Assembly (NCBI GenBank): GCA_049322355.1
Contig: JBMORG010000001.1
Coordinates: 186,001 to 250,000 of the forward strand
Reading direction: 5' to 3'
DNA length: 64,000 bases
From: 0-14-0-80-60-11 sp049322355
GTDB lineage: Bacteria > Desulfobacterota > Desulfobaccia > Desulfobaccales > 0-14-0-80-60-11
Shown here: positions 8,719 through 17,253 of the stretch, in pieces
Numbering within the stretch: the stretch's first letter is position 1
Layout: every line of letters begins with the position of its first letter
The notes under the pieces: generated by a model
What the model saw: the letters and a program-made list of their open reading frames with translations, nothing else
The model's database searches: none
What the model was told of the DNA's origin: nothing
Program-made: the position numbers and the translations under genes

Positions 8719-10666
8719 CCATTTTTTGAAAAGTGTTAAACTGTTCTTGTTTGCCTATAACTGCAACCAAATCGCCGGGAGCAAACTGGAAATCAGGATG
8801 TGGATTTGGGTAGAAGGTTTCCTCGCGCATCACTCCCACCACTGAAGCGCCAGTGGCAGTGCGGATGCCGAGCTCCCCGATGGTGTGACCATTAATGGGG
8901 CTGTCCTGCTTTAAGGTTAGCCAGTTCAATTCGATCAAACTGCCGGCACTGCGGAGCGACGCAATATGCTGGTACCCGTCGTGATTCCCATGGAATAGCG
9001 CGTACAAGTCCCGGCGTACGGCATCGGTGTATTTGAGTATATCAGTTGCCGGCAAATGTAAGTGCAGCAGGGCCTGGCGAGTCATTTCGAGTCCGGCTTC
9101 AAATTCGGGTTGGACCACCAAACTTGCGCCCTGTTCGTACAAAGCCCTCATAAGTTCCACCTCTTCGGCCCGGGCCAGAATGTCCAGAGAAGGTTTGAGT
9201 TGCTTGGCTTGATGGACAATGGCTTGTCCGACTGCAATGGCAGGGGTAGTAGCCAAGAGTAAACAAGCCTGTTTGACTTGTGCAGCTTCCAGAACGACTT
9301 CCTGGCTGGCATCCCCGTAAATCACCGGAAATCCTGCCTTCTTGCATTGCTCAACCCTTAAATAATCAATTTCGATGAGTACAAACGGCAGCTTTAGGTA
9401 GTGTAAGACTCCAGCCACATGCTGCCCGATTCGTCCCACGCCAGCAATTACCACATGGTCATTTAGTCCCGAATCTGGCAAATTTATAGTTTGAATGGGT
9501 TCGTGCCTGAACCGGCGTTTGCGGAGAGAATAAAGAGGCGCGGTCAGGCCGGAGATAACCGGAGTTAAAATCATGCTGATAATAGCTGTGCACAGAACCA
9601 GAGAATATATTTCACTTGAAATTGCACCAGCAGAACGACCTGCCCTGGCTAAGACAAAAGAAAACTCTCCTATTTGGAAAAGCCCCAGAGCAGCGGCCAG
9701 GGGAACGATATTGCCGTAGTTGAATAGGCGTGTCAAAGAGGCAAAAATCACCCCCTTTCCGAGTCCGACCAAGAACACCAGCAACAAGATGGTATGCCAA
9801 TGTTTTAACAAAAACGACGGGTCCAGAAGCATGCCTACCGACGTGAAGAAAAGCAGGCCAAAAAGATCTCGGAGGGGAATAATATCACTTAAGGCCTGAT
9901 GGCTATAATCCGACTCGCTTAAGACCATGCCGGCGACAAACGCGCCAAAAGCGAAAGAGAGTCCAGACAGGTAAGTTTCGTACCCAACCCCCAACCCGAT
10001 TGCAGTGACAGCCAGAATAAACAACTCTCGCGAGTTCCATTTGGCAATGTAGGCCAGTAAACGAGGAAGCACTCGCGTCCCCAAAAGGATTATAATAATA
10101 AGAAACCCGGCCGCCTTTAATGCCGCCAGTCCGAGAAGCGCTAACCCCGCTTTGGGATTACTTAACTGAGGCAAAATGATCAGCATGGGAACTACTGCCA
10201 AATCTTGGACCATGAGCATGCCGATCATCACCCGACTGGAAAGCGTCCCAAGCAATCCTTGGTTCATAAGAGTTTTCAGAATGACCATGGTGCTGGAGAG
10301 CGAGATCAAAGCTCCTATCCAGACGGAAGTGGTCCATTCCCAACCTAACCAGTGACCTATAGCGAAACCATAGACCATGGTAAGAAGTATTTGTATGGGA
10401 GTGCCCACCAGAGCGATATAACGCACCGACATTAATTTCTTGATAGAAAACTCAAGTCCCAAAGCGAAAAGTAGGAGTGCCACACCGATCTCGGCCAGTA
10501 ATTCGATGTTATGAATTTCGGATACCGTAACCCCGCCGGTATAAGGTCCAACCATCACTCCTGCCAGGATATAGCCAATAATCAGAGGCTGTCTCAGTTT
10601 ATGCGCGACGACTGCTCCGATAAGAGCTGCGACAACGATAATCACGATATCAGATGCTATGCCCAT
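8708..10666 (-). CDS. KefB/YbaL-type monovalent cation:proton antiporter with RCK domains
   Basis: A 652-residue membrane protein of the CPA2 family. The N-terminal ~380 residues form about 12-13 helices (LRQPLIIGYILAGVMVGPYTGG, FALGLEFSIKKL, GAFVAGMVLSES). Then comes a TrkA-N Rossmann domain near residues 400-520 (HVVIAGVGRIGQHVAGVL, VIYGDAS) and a TrkA-C domain at the end (GELGIRTATGASVVGVMR, PGDLVAVIG). It probably exchanges K+ or Na+ for H+ under nucleotide control. The ATG at 10666 is preferred over an upstream in-frame start at 10711 because GGGAGGA precedes it at suitable distance and the first helix begins right after it. Confidence 0.88.
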   Translation of the reverse strand: MGIASDIVIIVVAALIGAVVAHKLRQPLIIGYILAGVMVGPYTGGVTVSEIHNIELLAEIGVALLLFALGLEFSIKKLMSVRYIALVGTPIQILLTMVYGFAIGHWLGWEWTTSVWIGALISLSSTMVILKTLMNQGLLGTLSSRVMIGMLMVQDLAVVPMLIILPQLSNPKAGLALLGLAALKAAGFLIIIILLGTRVLPRLLAYIAKWNSRELFILAVTAIGLGVGYETYLSGLSFAFGAFVAGMVLSESDYSHQALSDIIPLRDLFGLLFFTSVGMLLDPSFLLKHWHTILLLVFLVGLGKGVIFASLTRLFNYGNIVPLAAALGLFQIGEFSFVLARAGRSAGAISSEIYSLVLCTAIISMILTPVISGLTAPLYSLRKRRFRHEPIQTINLPDSGLNDHVVIAGVGRIGQHVAGVLHYLKLPFVLIEIDYLRVEQCKKAGFPVIYGDASQEVVLEAAQVKQACLLLATTPAIAVGQAIVHQAKQLKPSLDILARAEEVELMRALYEQGASLVVQPEFEAGLEMTRQALLHLHLPATDILKYTDAVRRDLYALFHGNHDGYQHIASLRSAGSLIELNWLTLKQDSPINGHTIGELGIRTATGASVVGVMREETFYPNPHPDFQFAPGDLVAVIGKQEQFNTFQKMAIP

Positions 10667-10892
10667 ATAGCCAAGTCCTCCCTTGGGACCCCATTGCCTC
10701 GATCTTATCAATTATTAAATGATGATCAAAATTGGTTCTATACTAATATCCTTGGTATTTTTCGAATTATCTAGATATATTTCTCATATTACCCAGGTAA
10801 GGCAAGAGTCAGGTGAGTTTTAATTGTCGGCGGGAAAGGGAGAAATGATTTATTACGGCCCTTCCGCCAGCCAGTCACAGGAGATTATGTTT

Positions 10893-11600
10893 ATGCATGA
10901 ACATGCTTCGGCCCGCGCGGCCGTAGAGAGTATGATTCGCAGCAAGGACCTGGAAGGGCTGTTGCGCCACTCCGAGACCATTCACGGGCACCGCTGCCCC
11001 TTTCTGGCCCTGGGGGTCAAGGCCGGGCAGTATGCCATGGACTACCTGGAACAGGAGAGCACCGGTATGGAGGAAGTGGTGGCCATCGTAGAGTGCAACA
11101 ACTGCTTCACCGATGGCATCCAGGTGGTCACCGGCTGCACCTTCGGCAACAATGCTTTGATTTACCGGGACCTGGGCAAAACCGCGGTCACCGTAGCCCG
11201 GCGCCACGATGGGGCGGCGGTGCGTCTGGTGGTGCACCCCGACTTCAGGGAGCGCATGTTTGCCCGCTACCCCGCAGCGGGGCCGTTGTTCGAGAAAGTG
11301 GTAGTCCAGCGTCAGGGCACCTCGGAGGATCATCACCGCTTCCACCACCTGTGGGAGGGCGTGGCCCGGCGGGAACTGGAAGAAGTTGATATATCAGAAC
11401 AGTTTCTGATCGAGACCCTTACCATCAAAATGCCGGCCTATGCCAGGATTTTTGCCACAGAGGTCTGCGAGCGCTGCGGCGAGGGGGTGATGGAGCCCCG
11501 CATCAGGTTCCAGGGAGGCCAGAAGGTTTGTCTGGCTTGCGCCGGGGAGGAATACTATTACCTCACCGGCCAGGGAATCGGCTGCAGCCGGGAGATTTGA
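10893..11600 (+). CDS. FmdE family protein with C-terminal zinc finger
   Basis: About 235 residues from the ATG at 10893. The core carries the FmdE signature HGHRCPFLALGVKAGQYAMDYL and a cysteine-containing ECNNCFTDGIQVVTGCTFGNN segment. A C-terminal treble-clef-like CERCG...CLACAGEEYY follows. FmdE was named from the molybdenum formylmethanofuran dehydrogenase operon of methanogens; homologues are common in sulfate reducers and their biochemical role is not settled. AGGAG lies 9 nt upstream of this ATG; ATGs at 10845 and 10887 in the same frame are alternatives. There is no formylmethanofuran dehydrogenase or molybdenum gene next to it. Confidence 0.85.
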   Translation: MHEHASARAAVESMIRSKDLEGLLRHSETIHGHRCPFLALGVKAGQYAMDYLEQESTGMEEVVAIVECNNCFTDGIQVVTGCTFGNNALIYRDLGKTAVTVARRHDGAAVRLVVHPDFRERMFARYPAAGPLFEKVVVQRQGTSEDHHRFHHLWEGVARRELEEVDISEQFLIETLTIKMPAYARIFATEVCERCGEGVMEPRIRFQGGQKVCLACAGEEYYYLTGQGIGCSREI

Positions 11601-11893
11601 GCCGGGCCCTGCTCATCTTCTTTTTGTCTGTTTGTCTCTGGGAGTTTTTCACGCCCTCCAACCAACTGGGCAAACCGGCAATCCTGATCGGCTTGGAGCT
11701 GGGCTTCTGGACCATTATTGACGCAGCCGAAAGCCTGGTCCTGGCTGCAGTGTTCGAATATCAGCGTCTTCCAAGTCTATTAAGGCATACCGTTATTAAG
11801 TTAGCAGGTGCAGCCGCAGACTTCAGCTACCATAATATTGTTTCTTTTTAATGGACATACACCCTTTGACCGTTTTCAACGGCGGAGGTCGTC

Positions 11894-12481
11894 ATGGCAA
11901 GAACTCAAAAAGTCATGGTAATCTTACCAGGATGCTTGTGGTTGCTGCTGATGTTGACAATCCCGGGAATAACGTGGGGTGCAGAGTTTTCTGCCCTGAT
12001 GATGGTCAAGGATGGCCCCAAAATCTTTCCGGGGAAGATCTATGTCAGCAATGGCAAGATGCGCCAGGAATTTGTGGATGAGCAGGGCCATACCGTCACC
12101 ATTGTGCGCCCGGACAAAAAGGTATTCTGGGTTATCCTTCCCTTACAACGGAGCTACATGGAGATGCCGCTGAAAGCCAGGCTCCCCGGCCAGTTTATCC
12201 AGATTCCGCCTCAGGCGCTGAACAAGCGTCAGATTGGCCAGGAACGGGTAGCCGGCTATGAAGCCGAGAAATTTCAGGTCAGCGTGCCAGGCGACCGGAG
12301 ATGTGAAATCCAGACCTACTGGGTGGCTCCAAAATTGGGCCTGCCCGTCAAGATGGAGTGCCGGGAACGGCAATTTTCCCTGGAATATCGGAATATCAAG
12401 GAAGAAAAGATTCCCGAACGGTTGTTCGATCCGCCTCCGGGATACCGCAAGGCCACCGGCCCCCAGGAGTTTAGCAACTAA
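11894..12481 (+). CDS. Exported protein of LolA/DUF4412-like type
   Basis: The 195-residue protein has a clear signal peptide (hydrophobic LPGCLWLLLMLTIPGI, cleavage probably after TWGA). The mature part is beta-rich (FSALMMVKDG, GKIYVSNGKMRQEF, TVTIVRPDKKVFWVILP, YWVAPKLGLPVKME), like periplasmic proteins that wrap a hydrophobic cavity such as LolA, LppX or DUF4412 members. A periplasmic carrier or envelope role is likely but the specific function is unknown. The 293 nt between this gene and the FmdE gene contain no ORF I can defend. It converges on the PEP-synthase-like gene on the other strand. Confidence 0.6.
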   Translation: MARTQKVMVILPGCLWLLLMLTIPGITWGAEFSALMMVKDGPKIFPGKIYVSNGKMRQEFVDEQGHTVTIVRPDKKVFWVILPLQRSYMEMPLKARLPGQFIQIPPQALNKRQIGQERVAGYEAEKFQVSVPGDRRCEIQTYWVAPKLGLPVKMECRERQFSLEYRNIKEEKIPERLFDPPPGYRKATGPQEFSN

Positions 12482-12517
12482 GTTCAAACCGGCGGCGCGG
12501 GTCTCCCAGAACAAACA

Positions 12518-15115
12518 TCAGCCCGGTTTATCCATCGCGGCCAGCCTGTCCAGGTCTTGGGCGAATTTTTCGGCGTAATATTGGACATCTGCGTCGTTGA
12601 GCATAATCATGTCCAGTTGCCGGGTGTGAATGGTGAGGTACCCCAAGATGCGCAACCGGGAGAGCATGTAGTCTTTGGCTTCGGCTTCCAGGCGGGCGAA
12701 CAGGGAATCTTCCTTCACATCCACCTTGAAGTGATACTTCTCCAGAATCTCCCCCACGAACTTGGCCCGCATAATGCGCCGGGGAAAGTCCGCGGCCCCC
12801 CCCTTGAAGGCGAAGCGGATATAATTTTCAAAGGCCTGGTCCCCCACCAGGGCCTCTACGGTAGAAAAATGAAAGCCCAGGCGGGAGGTCAGGTTGCAGA
12901 AGTCCCGGGCGATCATAAAGTAGTTTTGGTTGCCGAAGATGGTGCCGCCCACGTTGGCCAGGTTGGGGTCCGTGGCTGCGCCCATAACTATGGACATAAA
13001 GCCCCGGGTGTCCACGGGTGGCGGGCCTTCCCAGGGCACCGCGGTGATTCCCTCCCACAAAGCCAGCATGGGGGCGGAGGCTATATTGCTCAGTTCCACC
13101 TGGTTGTCCGCCACCTCCTCCTTGAACCCGTCTTCCAAGTTCAGGACCCACCACTCCAGAGGCACCGTGGTCACCAGGCGCTTGATGAAGTATCGGGAGA
13201 AGGCTGGCTTTTTGTCAAAGGCGAACATCTCTTTGACGGCAACTTCGTGGGCGAAGCGGGTGATGTCATGGAGGGTGCGACAGCCTCGGGGAGTGAAATC
13301 CGGGGCGTTTGGATTAGTGAGATACAGAGGAGTGATGAGGGTCATAACCTCTTTAAGGGTTTCGCCTACGGGGGTGCCGGCCATGGCCCCCTCTTTGGGG
13401 CCAGTCAGGGCCAGAAGTTCTTCCACCCGACCCTGGTAAACGGTCAGGCCGTCGGCGTCCACCGTCACCTCCTGTCCGGGGGTCAGTCGGACGGTGGCCT
13501 CAGCGGCGTTGAACAGGGCCGGGATGCCGAACTCCCGGGCGACGTTGGCCAGATGGCCGGTGATGCCGCCCCGGTCAGTGATGAGTGCCGCAGCCCGGTT
13601 CAACACCGAGGCCCAACCGGGATGGGGGAAGGCGGTGACCAGGACGGCGCCATCGGGAAATTGCAGGAGATCCAAATTGTTTTGCACCAGATAGACCGGT
13701 CCCGCGGCTACACCTGAGCTGGCCAGTTCTCCGCCCCGAAGCAGCACCGGATGTTCTCCGGCCAGGGCCGGGGTGGTGTCCCGGGGAGCCGCCATCTGCT
13801 TCAAGGGCCGGCTTTGGAGGATCAGGATGCGTCCGGCCTGGTCGATGCACCACTCAATATCTTGGGGGCCGTTAAAATGAGACTCCAGGTCCAGGGCAAT
13901 CCGGGCCAGATGCAGGGCCTGATCGTCGTTGAGGGCAGGAGCGGTTCCCAGGGCGTCGCTTTCCAGGCGCACCCCTTCCTCCGGAAGGCACACCACCTTC
14001 TGTCCCTTGTCGTGAATCTCCCGCTTTAGAATCGTCAGGGGCTCATCCCGGGAGATGACCCAAAGGTCAGGAGTGACCGTGCCGTCCACCACGGATTTGG
14101 CCAATCCGTGAACGGCATTGAGGAATATCGCGTCCCGGCGGATGTCGTTGGGATCCCGTGAATACATTACGCCGCCGCAGGCGGAATCCACCATGGCCAT
14201 ACAACCCACACACATGGCCACATCTTCATCCCGCAGGCCTTTATGCAATCGGTAGCTCAAAGCGGTAAGGGCATATTTGCTGGCCAGGACCTCTTTATAC
14301 ACAGTTTGGAGGTTTTCGGCGCTGACATTGAGTTCCGAATGGTACTGCCCGGCAAAGGAGGTGTCCGCGGCATCTTCGCCGATGGCGCTGGAACGCAAGG
14401 CCACCCGTACGCCGGGACCGGCGGCGCTCTCCAGGTCTGCATAGGCCCTGGAAATGGCTTCGGCCAACTCCGGAGGCAAATCTGCGTTGATGATGAGCCG
14501 TTGGATTTCTGAACTTTTGCGATAGAGGTCCGATATTTCCTCTTCCGCCATGGATTGAAGTAATCGGTTGATTTCGTCAATCAACCGATTGTGAGACATA
14601 AACTGTTCATACGCGGCCGCGGTGATGGCAAACCCCGGGGGCACCGAAAGCTCCGGCAACTGGCTGGTGATTTCCCCCAGGTTGGCCATTTTGGACCCGA
14701 CGCCGTCCGCCATTTCCCGGCGCACGGCTGCAAGCGGCAGCACCAGTTCCGAGATGGGAGGGGGCTGTCGTTGCGACAGGATGGCGTCAATCTGTTTTTC
14801 GATGCCAGCAAAGACGGTGGTCAAAGCCTGGTAGCGGTTTTCGGTCAATTCATTTAAATTCCTGATGATATTGAAAACGTTGACGCACACGGCCGTGGCG
14901 TGGGAACGGATGAAGGTCATGCTGAAGCTGTGCTTGCCGCGCAGAGCCGCTTCCATGTCGGTCATGAGCTGCAAGGCGGTGTTATTGGCGGCGAGCAAGA
15001 GTTTGAAGGTATGATAACGAGCCTTAAACACTGCTCGAAGTTCTTCCATGGACAGGGCCGGTGCGGGTTCCGCCCCGGAAAAGATGCTTCTTAAACGCTG
15101 CAACAGTTTGGCCAT
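12518..15115 (-). CDS. PEP-synthase-related ATP-grasp/phosphohistidine protein, paralogue 1
   Basis: The 865-residue protein has three parts. Residues ~20-120 are a helical domain (FKARYHTFKLLL, HSFSMTFIRS) shared with paralogue 2 at 22767-25427. Residues ~150-440 are the pyruvate phosphate dikinase/PEP synthase ATP-grasp domain (GSKMANLGE, ALRSSAIGEDAADTSFAGQY, QDIEWCID). Residues ~460-560 are the swivelling phosphohistidine domain (TDRGGITGHLANVAREFGIP) with His521. The last ~300 residues do not look like the PEP-binding TIM barrel and carry GCRTLHDITRFAHEVAVKEMF. It could phosphorylate its own histidine from ATP but should not make PEP alone. It follows the single-domain regulator gene by 61 nt, downstream of sigma-54 promoter A. 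Confidence 0.82.
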   Translation of the reverse strand: MAKLLQRLRSIFSGAEPAPALSMEELRAVFKARYHTFKLLLAANNTALQLMTDMEAALRGKHSFSMTFIRSHATAVCVNVFNIIRNLNELTENRYQALTTVFAGIEKQIDAILSQRQPPPISELVLPLAAVRREMADGVGSKMANLGEITSQLPELSVPPGFAITAAAYEQFMSHNRLIDEINRLLQSMAEEEISDLYRKSSEIQRLIINADLPPELAEAISRAYADLESAAGPGVRVALRSSAIGEDAADTSFAGQYHSELNVSAENLQTVYKEVLASKYALTALSYRLHKGLRDEDVAMCVGCMAMVDSACGGVMYSRDPNDIRRDAIFLNAVHGLAKSVVDGTVTPDLWVISRDEPLTILKREIHDKGQKVVCLPEEGVRLESDALGTAPALNDDQALHLARIALDLESHFNGPQDIEWCIDQAGRILILQSRPLKQMAAPRDTTPALAGEHPVLLRGGELASSGVAAGPVYLVQNNLDLLQFPDGAVLVTAFPHPGWASVLNRAAALITDRGGITGHLANVAREFGIPALFNAAEATVRLTPGQEVTVDADGLTVYQGRVEELLALTGPKEGAMAGTPVGETLKEVMTLITPLYLTNPNAPDFTPRGCRTLHDITRFAHEVAVKEMFAFDKKPAFSRYFIKRLVTTVPLEWWVLNLEDGFKEEVADNQVELSNIASAPMLALWEGITAVPWEGPPPVDTRGFMSIVMGAATDPNLANVGGTIFGNQNYFMIARDFCNLTSRLGFHFSTVEALVGDQAFENYIRFAFKGGAADFPRRIMRAKFVGEILEKYHFKVDVKEDSLFARLEAEAKDYMLSRLRILGYLTIHTRQLDMIMLNDADVQYYAEKFAQDLDRLAAMDKPG

Positions 15116-15176
15116 GGGCTTCTATCCGGGGAAGGTCTATCTAGTCAAGGCCATCGTGGGCGGCGGCGCCACATTT

Positions 15177-15581
15177 TCAGCCGATATGCTCCCGGGCCGG
15201 GACCCCATTGGGGTAATGTTTGCCAATGATCTCAGCCACCACCGCTTTTAACTGATCCGTATCACCCGCTTTTTCCACAAAAGCTGCAGCTATGGGCAAT
15301 GTCTGGTTAGTTGGATATTGGGGCAGAAGGGTGTGGATTACCAGCGGCAGGGGCGGCTGACAATCATTGAGTCTGGCCCACACCTGCGGCTCATCCAGGT
15401 AAGGGATCTCCAGATCCAGGATGAGGAGATGGGGAGGGTCATTGCCGTTGATCCGCTTCAAGACCTCCCGGCCATCGGCGGCCACCTCCACGCGGTAGCC
15501 TGCCTCTGTCAACTCACGGCGCAGCAAATCCCGAACATGCCGGTTGCGATCTGCAATTAATATTTTATACCTGTTTGACAC
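15177..15581 (-). CDS. Single-domain response regulator (CheY-like)
   Basis: A 134-residue receiver domain with nothing attached. Asp11 is one acidic residue of the Mg site (ADRN, so the second acid of the usual DD pair is Arg), Asp56 in LILDLEIP is the phosphoacceptor, a Thr follows in VIHTLLP, and Lys in VEKAGD is the conserved lysine. The start is GTG at 15581 with AAGG upstream. It opens a two-gene transcription unit with PEP-synthase-like paralogue 1, only ~25 nt after sigma-54 promoter A. It may link the local kinases to the phosphohistidine protein by protein contact; that is inference. Confidence 0.85.
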   Translation of the reverse strand: MSNRYKILIADRNRHVRDLLRRELTEAGYRVEVAADGREVLKRINGNDPPHLLILDLEIPYLDEPQVWARLNDCQPPLPLVIHTLLPQYPTNQTLPIAAAFVEKAGDTDQLKAVVAEIIGKHYPNGVPAREHIG

Positions 15582-15605
15582 TATGTCACCCTTGGGAAAA
15601 GGTTG

Positions 15606-15622
15606 AGCAACCGCCGTGCCAA
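15606..15622 (-). promoter_or_regulatory. Sigma-54 promoter A (-24/-12)
   Basis: Minus-strand TTGGCACGGCGGTTGCT matches the RpoN consensus TGGCACG-N4-TTGCW at every fixed position. The invariant GG is at 15620-15619 and GC at 15608-15607, placing the start of transcription about 14 nt before the GTG of the response regulator gene. Confidence 0.85.
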
Positions 15623-15726
15623 GGCAGAAAAAAACCGTTTAGCGGCTAATATATTGAATTTACTAATTTTATATGTGAAGAAGGTAAGAAAAGAGGAGAT
15701 CCAACCTGATAAAACTGTAGGTTTTT

Positions 15727-15741
15727 TTTACAGTTTGTAAA
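15727..15741. promoter_or_regulatory. Upstream activator palindrome, copy A
   Basis: TTTACA-GTT-TGTAAA, followed by A-GGG. Its centre is 114 bp upstream of the -24 GG of promoter A. The same palindrome and spacing recur at 22559 and 29441, so I read it as an enhancer site for an NtrC-type activator. A slightly longer inverted repeat (ACTGTA near 15714 with TACAGT at 15729) overlaps it. Confidence 0.75.
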
Positions 15742-15813
15742 AGGGTAGGGGGAGTTATTAAGTTCCAGGTGTCAATTAACCTCTGAACTCAGAACCCTGA
15801 AACCTGAAGCCTG

Positions 15814-17253
15814 TCACGGCCCCTCTAGCTTTATGTAAGTTTGTACCTTGAGGCGGTATTTATCGATCTTGGACAGCAGGGTGGGCCGGGAAATGCCCAA
15901 GAGTTTGGCTGCCCGGCTGCGATTGCCGCCGGTTAAGTCCAAAGCCTCGCTGATGAGCAGGCTGGCAAAGTGGTCCATGCACTCTTCAAATACATCCTTG
16001 CCATCTCCGGCCGCCAGCGTTTGGCGCATCCACCGTCTTACAATCTCGTCGGCTTGGCCCTCTCCGACTTCCCGGCCCAGGCTTTCGCCGCCGATGGCCC
16101 GGGAGACATCCTCCGGGTGGATGGGATACCCCCGACTGAAAATCAGGGCCTTTTGCATGGCATTGGCCAGTTCCCGGACATTGCCGGGCCAGGGGTAATT
16201 CTGGAGGATGAGCTTGGCTTCAGCGGTAATTCCCGGATTGCCTATGCCCATTTCCTTGGCAAACCGGGAGAGGAAATACTCAGCCAGGAGAGTAATGTCC
16301 TGGGACCTGTCCCGGAGTGGAGGCAAGGTCAAGGTCACCACTTTAAGGCGGTAATACAAGTCCTCCCGGAAACGTCCCTGGGCCAGGGCTGCTTCCAGAT
16401 CGCGATTGGTGGCGGCAATTATACGCACATCCACGGGAATGGGCTCCCGGCCTCCCAGGCGTTCAATGCTTTTTTCCTGGAGCAGGCGGAGGATCTTGGC
16501 CTGGATGGAAAAGGGCATGTCCCCGATTTCATCCAAAAATACGGTGCCGCCATGAGCCTGTTCGAACTTGCCCACCCGGCGGTTGACGGCGCCGGTGAAG
16601 GCGCCCTTTTCGTAGCCGAAAAGCTCGGACTCCAGCAAGGTCTCGGGTATGGCCACGCAGTTGATGACTAAAAAGGGTTTGGCCGCCCGGAGGCTGTGGT
16701 GATAGATGGCCCGGGCCACCAGTTCCTTGCCAGTGCCCGATTCGCCCCGGATGAGCACCGTGGCGTCGGTGGAGGCTACCCGGCCGATGGCCTTGTAGAC
16801 CTCTTGCATGGGCTTACTGCGGCCAATGAGGGCGTCCACCGCGGCGGTATCAGGAGCCACGTCCAACTCTACCCGGGAGCGCATGAACCGGCCGGCTTCC
16901 AGGGCCTGGCCAATGAGTGCCAGGATATCCTGGATATTCTCAAAGGGCTTGAGGACGTACTCGAAGGCCCCCAGCTTGGTGGCCTCGATGGCTGTTTCAG
17001 TGGTGCCGTAGGCCGTCATGATGATCACCGGCAGCTTGGGCTCGATCTCGTGCATCGCCCGAAAGGCTTCCAAGCCGCTCATCCCAGGCATGCGCACGTC
17101 CATGATCACCAGGTCCGGAATCGCGGCCTGGACCATGGCAATGGCGGCTTCCCCGCTGGATGCGGTCCTCACGGTGTGCCCTTCGGCGGTGAGGAGCTTC
17201 TCAAAGCTTTGCCGCAGCTGGGCGTCGTCGTCTACGATCAGAATGTTGCCCAT
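15814..17253 (-). CDS. NtrC-family sigma-54-dependent response regulator
   Basis: The 479-residue protein has a receiver domain (residues 1-120; DDD at 8-10, phosphoacceptor Asp52 in IMDVRMPG), an AAA+ domain (~143-380; Walker A GESGTGKE, an intact GAFTGA sigma-54 contact loop, and NVRELANAMQ) and a C-terminal Fis-type helix-turn-helix (NRSRAAKLLGISRPTLLSKI). It activates RpoN promoters when phosphorylated by the kinase encoded just upstream, with which its start overlaps by 16 nt. It lies in the middle of the block holding three identical palindromes with RpoN promoters and is the best candidate activator. Because it is at the end of unit B it is probably autoregulated. Confidence 0.93.
   Translation of the reverse strand: MGNILIVDDDAQLRQSFEKLLTAEGHTVRTASSGEAAIAMVQAAIPDLVIMDVRMPGMSGLEAFRAMHEIEPKLPVIIMTAYGTTETAIEATKLGAFEYVLKPFENIQDILALIGQALEAGRFMRSRVELDVAPDTAAVDALIGRSKPMQEVYKAIGRVASTDATVLIRGESGTGKELVARAIYHHSLRAAKPFLVINCVAIPETLLESELFGYEKGAFTGAVNRRVGKFEQAHGGTVFLDEIGDMPFSIQAKILRLLQEKSIERLGGREPIPVDVRIIAATNRDLEAALAQGRFREDLYYRLKVVTLTLPPLRDRSQDITLLAEYFLSRFAKEMGIGNPGITAEAKLILQNYPWPGNVRELANAMQKALIFSRGYPIHPEDVSRAIGGESLGREVGEGQADEIVRRWMRQTLAAGDGKDVFEECMDHFASLLISEALDLTGGNRSRAAKLLGISRPTLLSKIDKYRLKVQTYIKLEGP

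Noticed and set aside
11528..11851. Plus-strand ORF after the FmdE gene with a hydrophobic segment (LSRALLIFFLSVCLWEFF)
   Set aside because: It starts inside the FmdE gene without a ribosome site and resembles no known protein; a small membrane protein starting at a TTG near 11597 cannot be excluded.
12557..13717. 386-codon plus-strand ORF opposite the PEP-synthase-like gene
   Set aside because: Composition (Gly/His/Gln-rich) and the intact domain structure on the other strand show it is a shadow.
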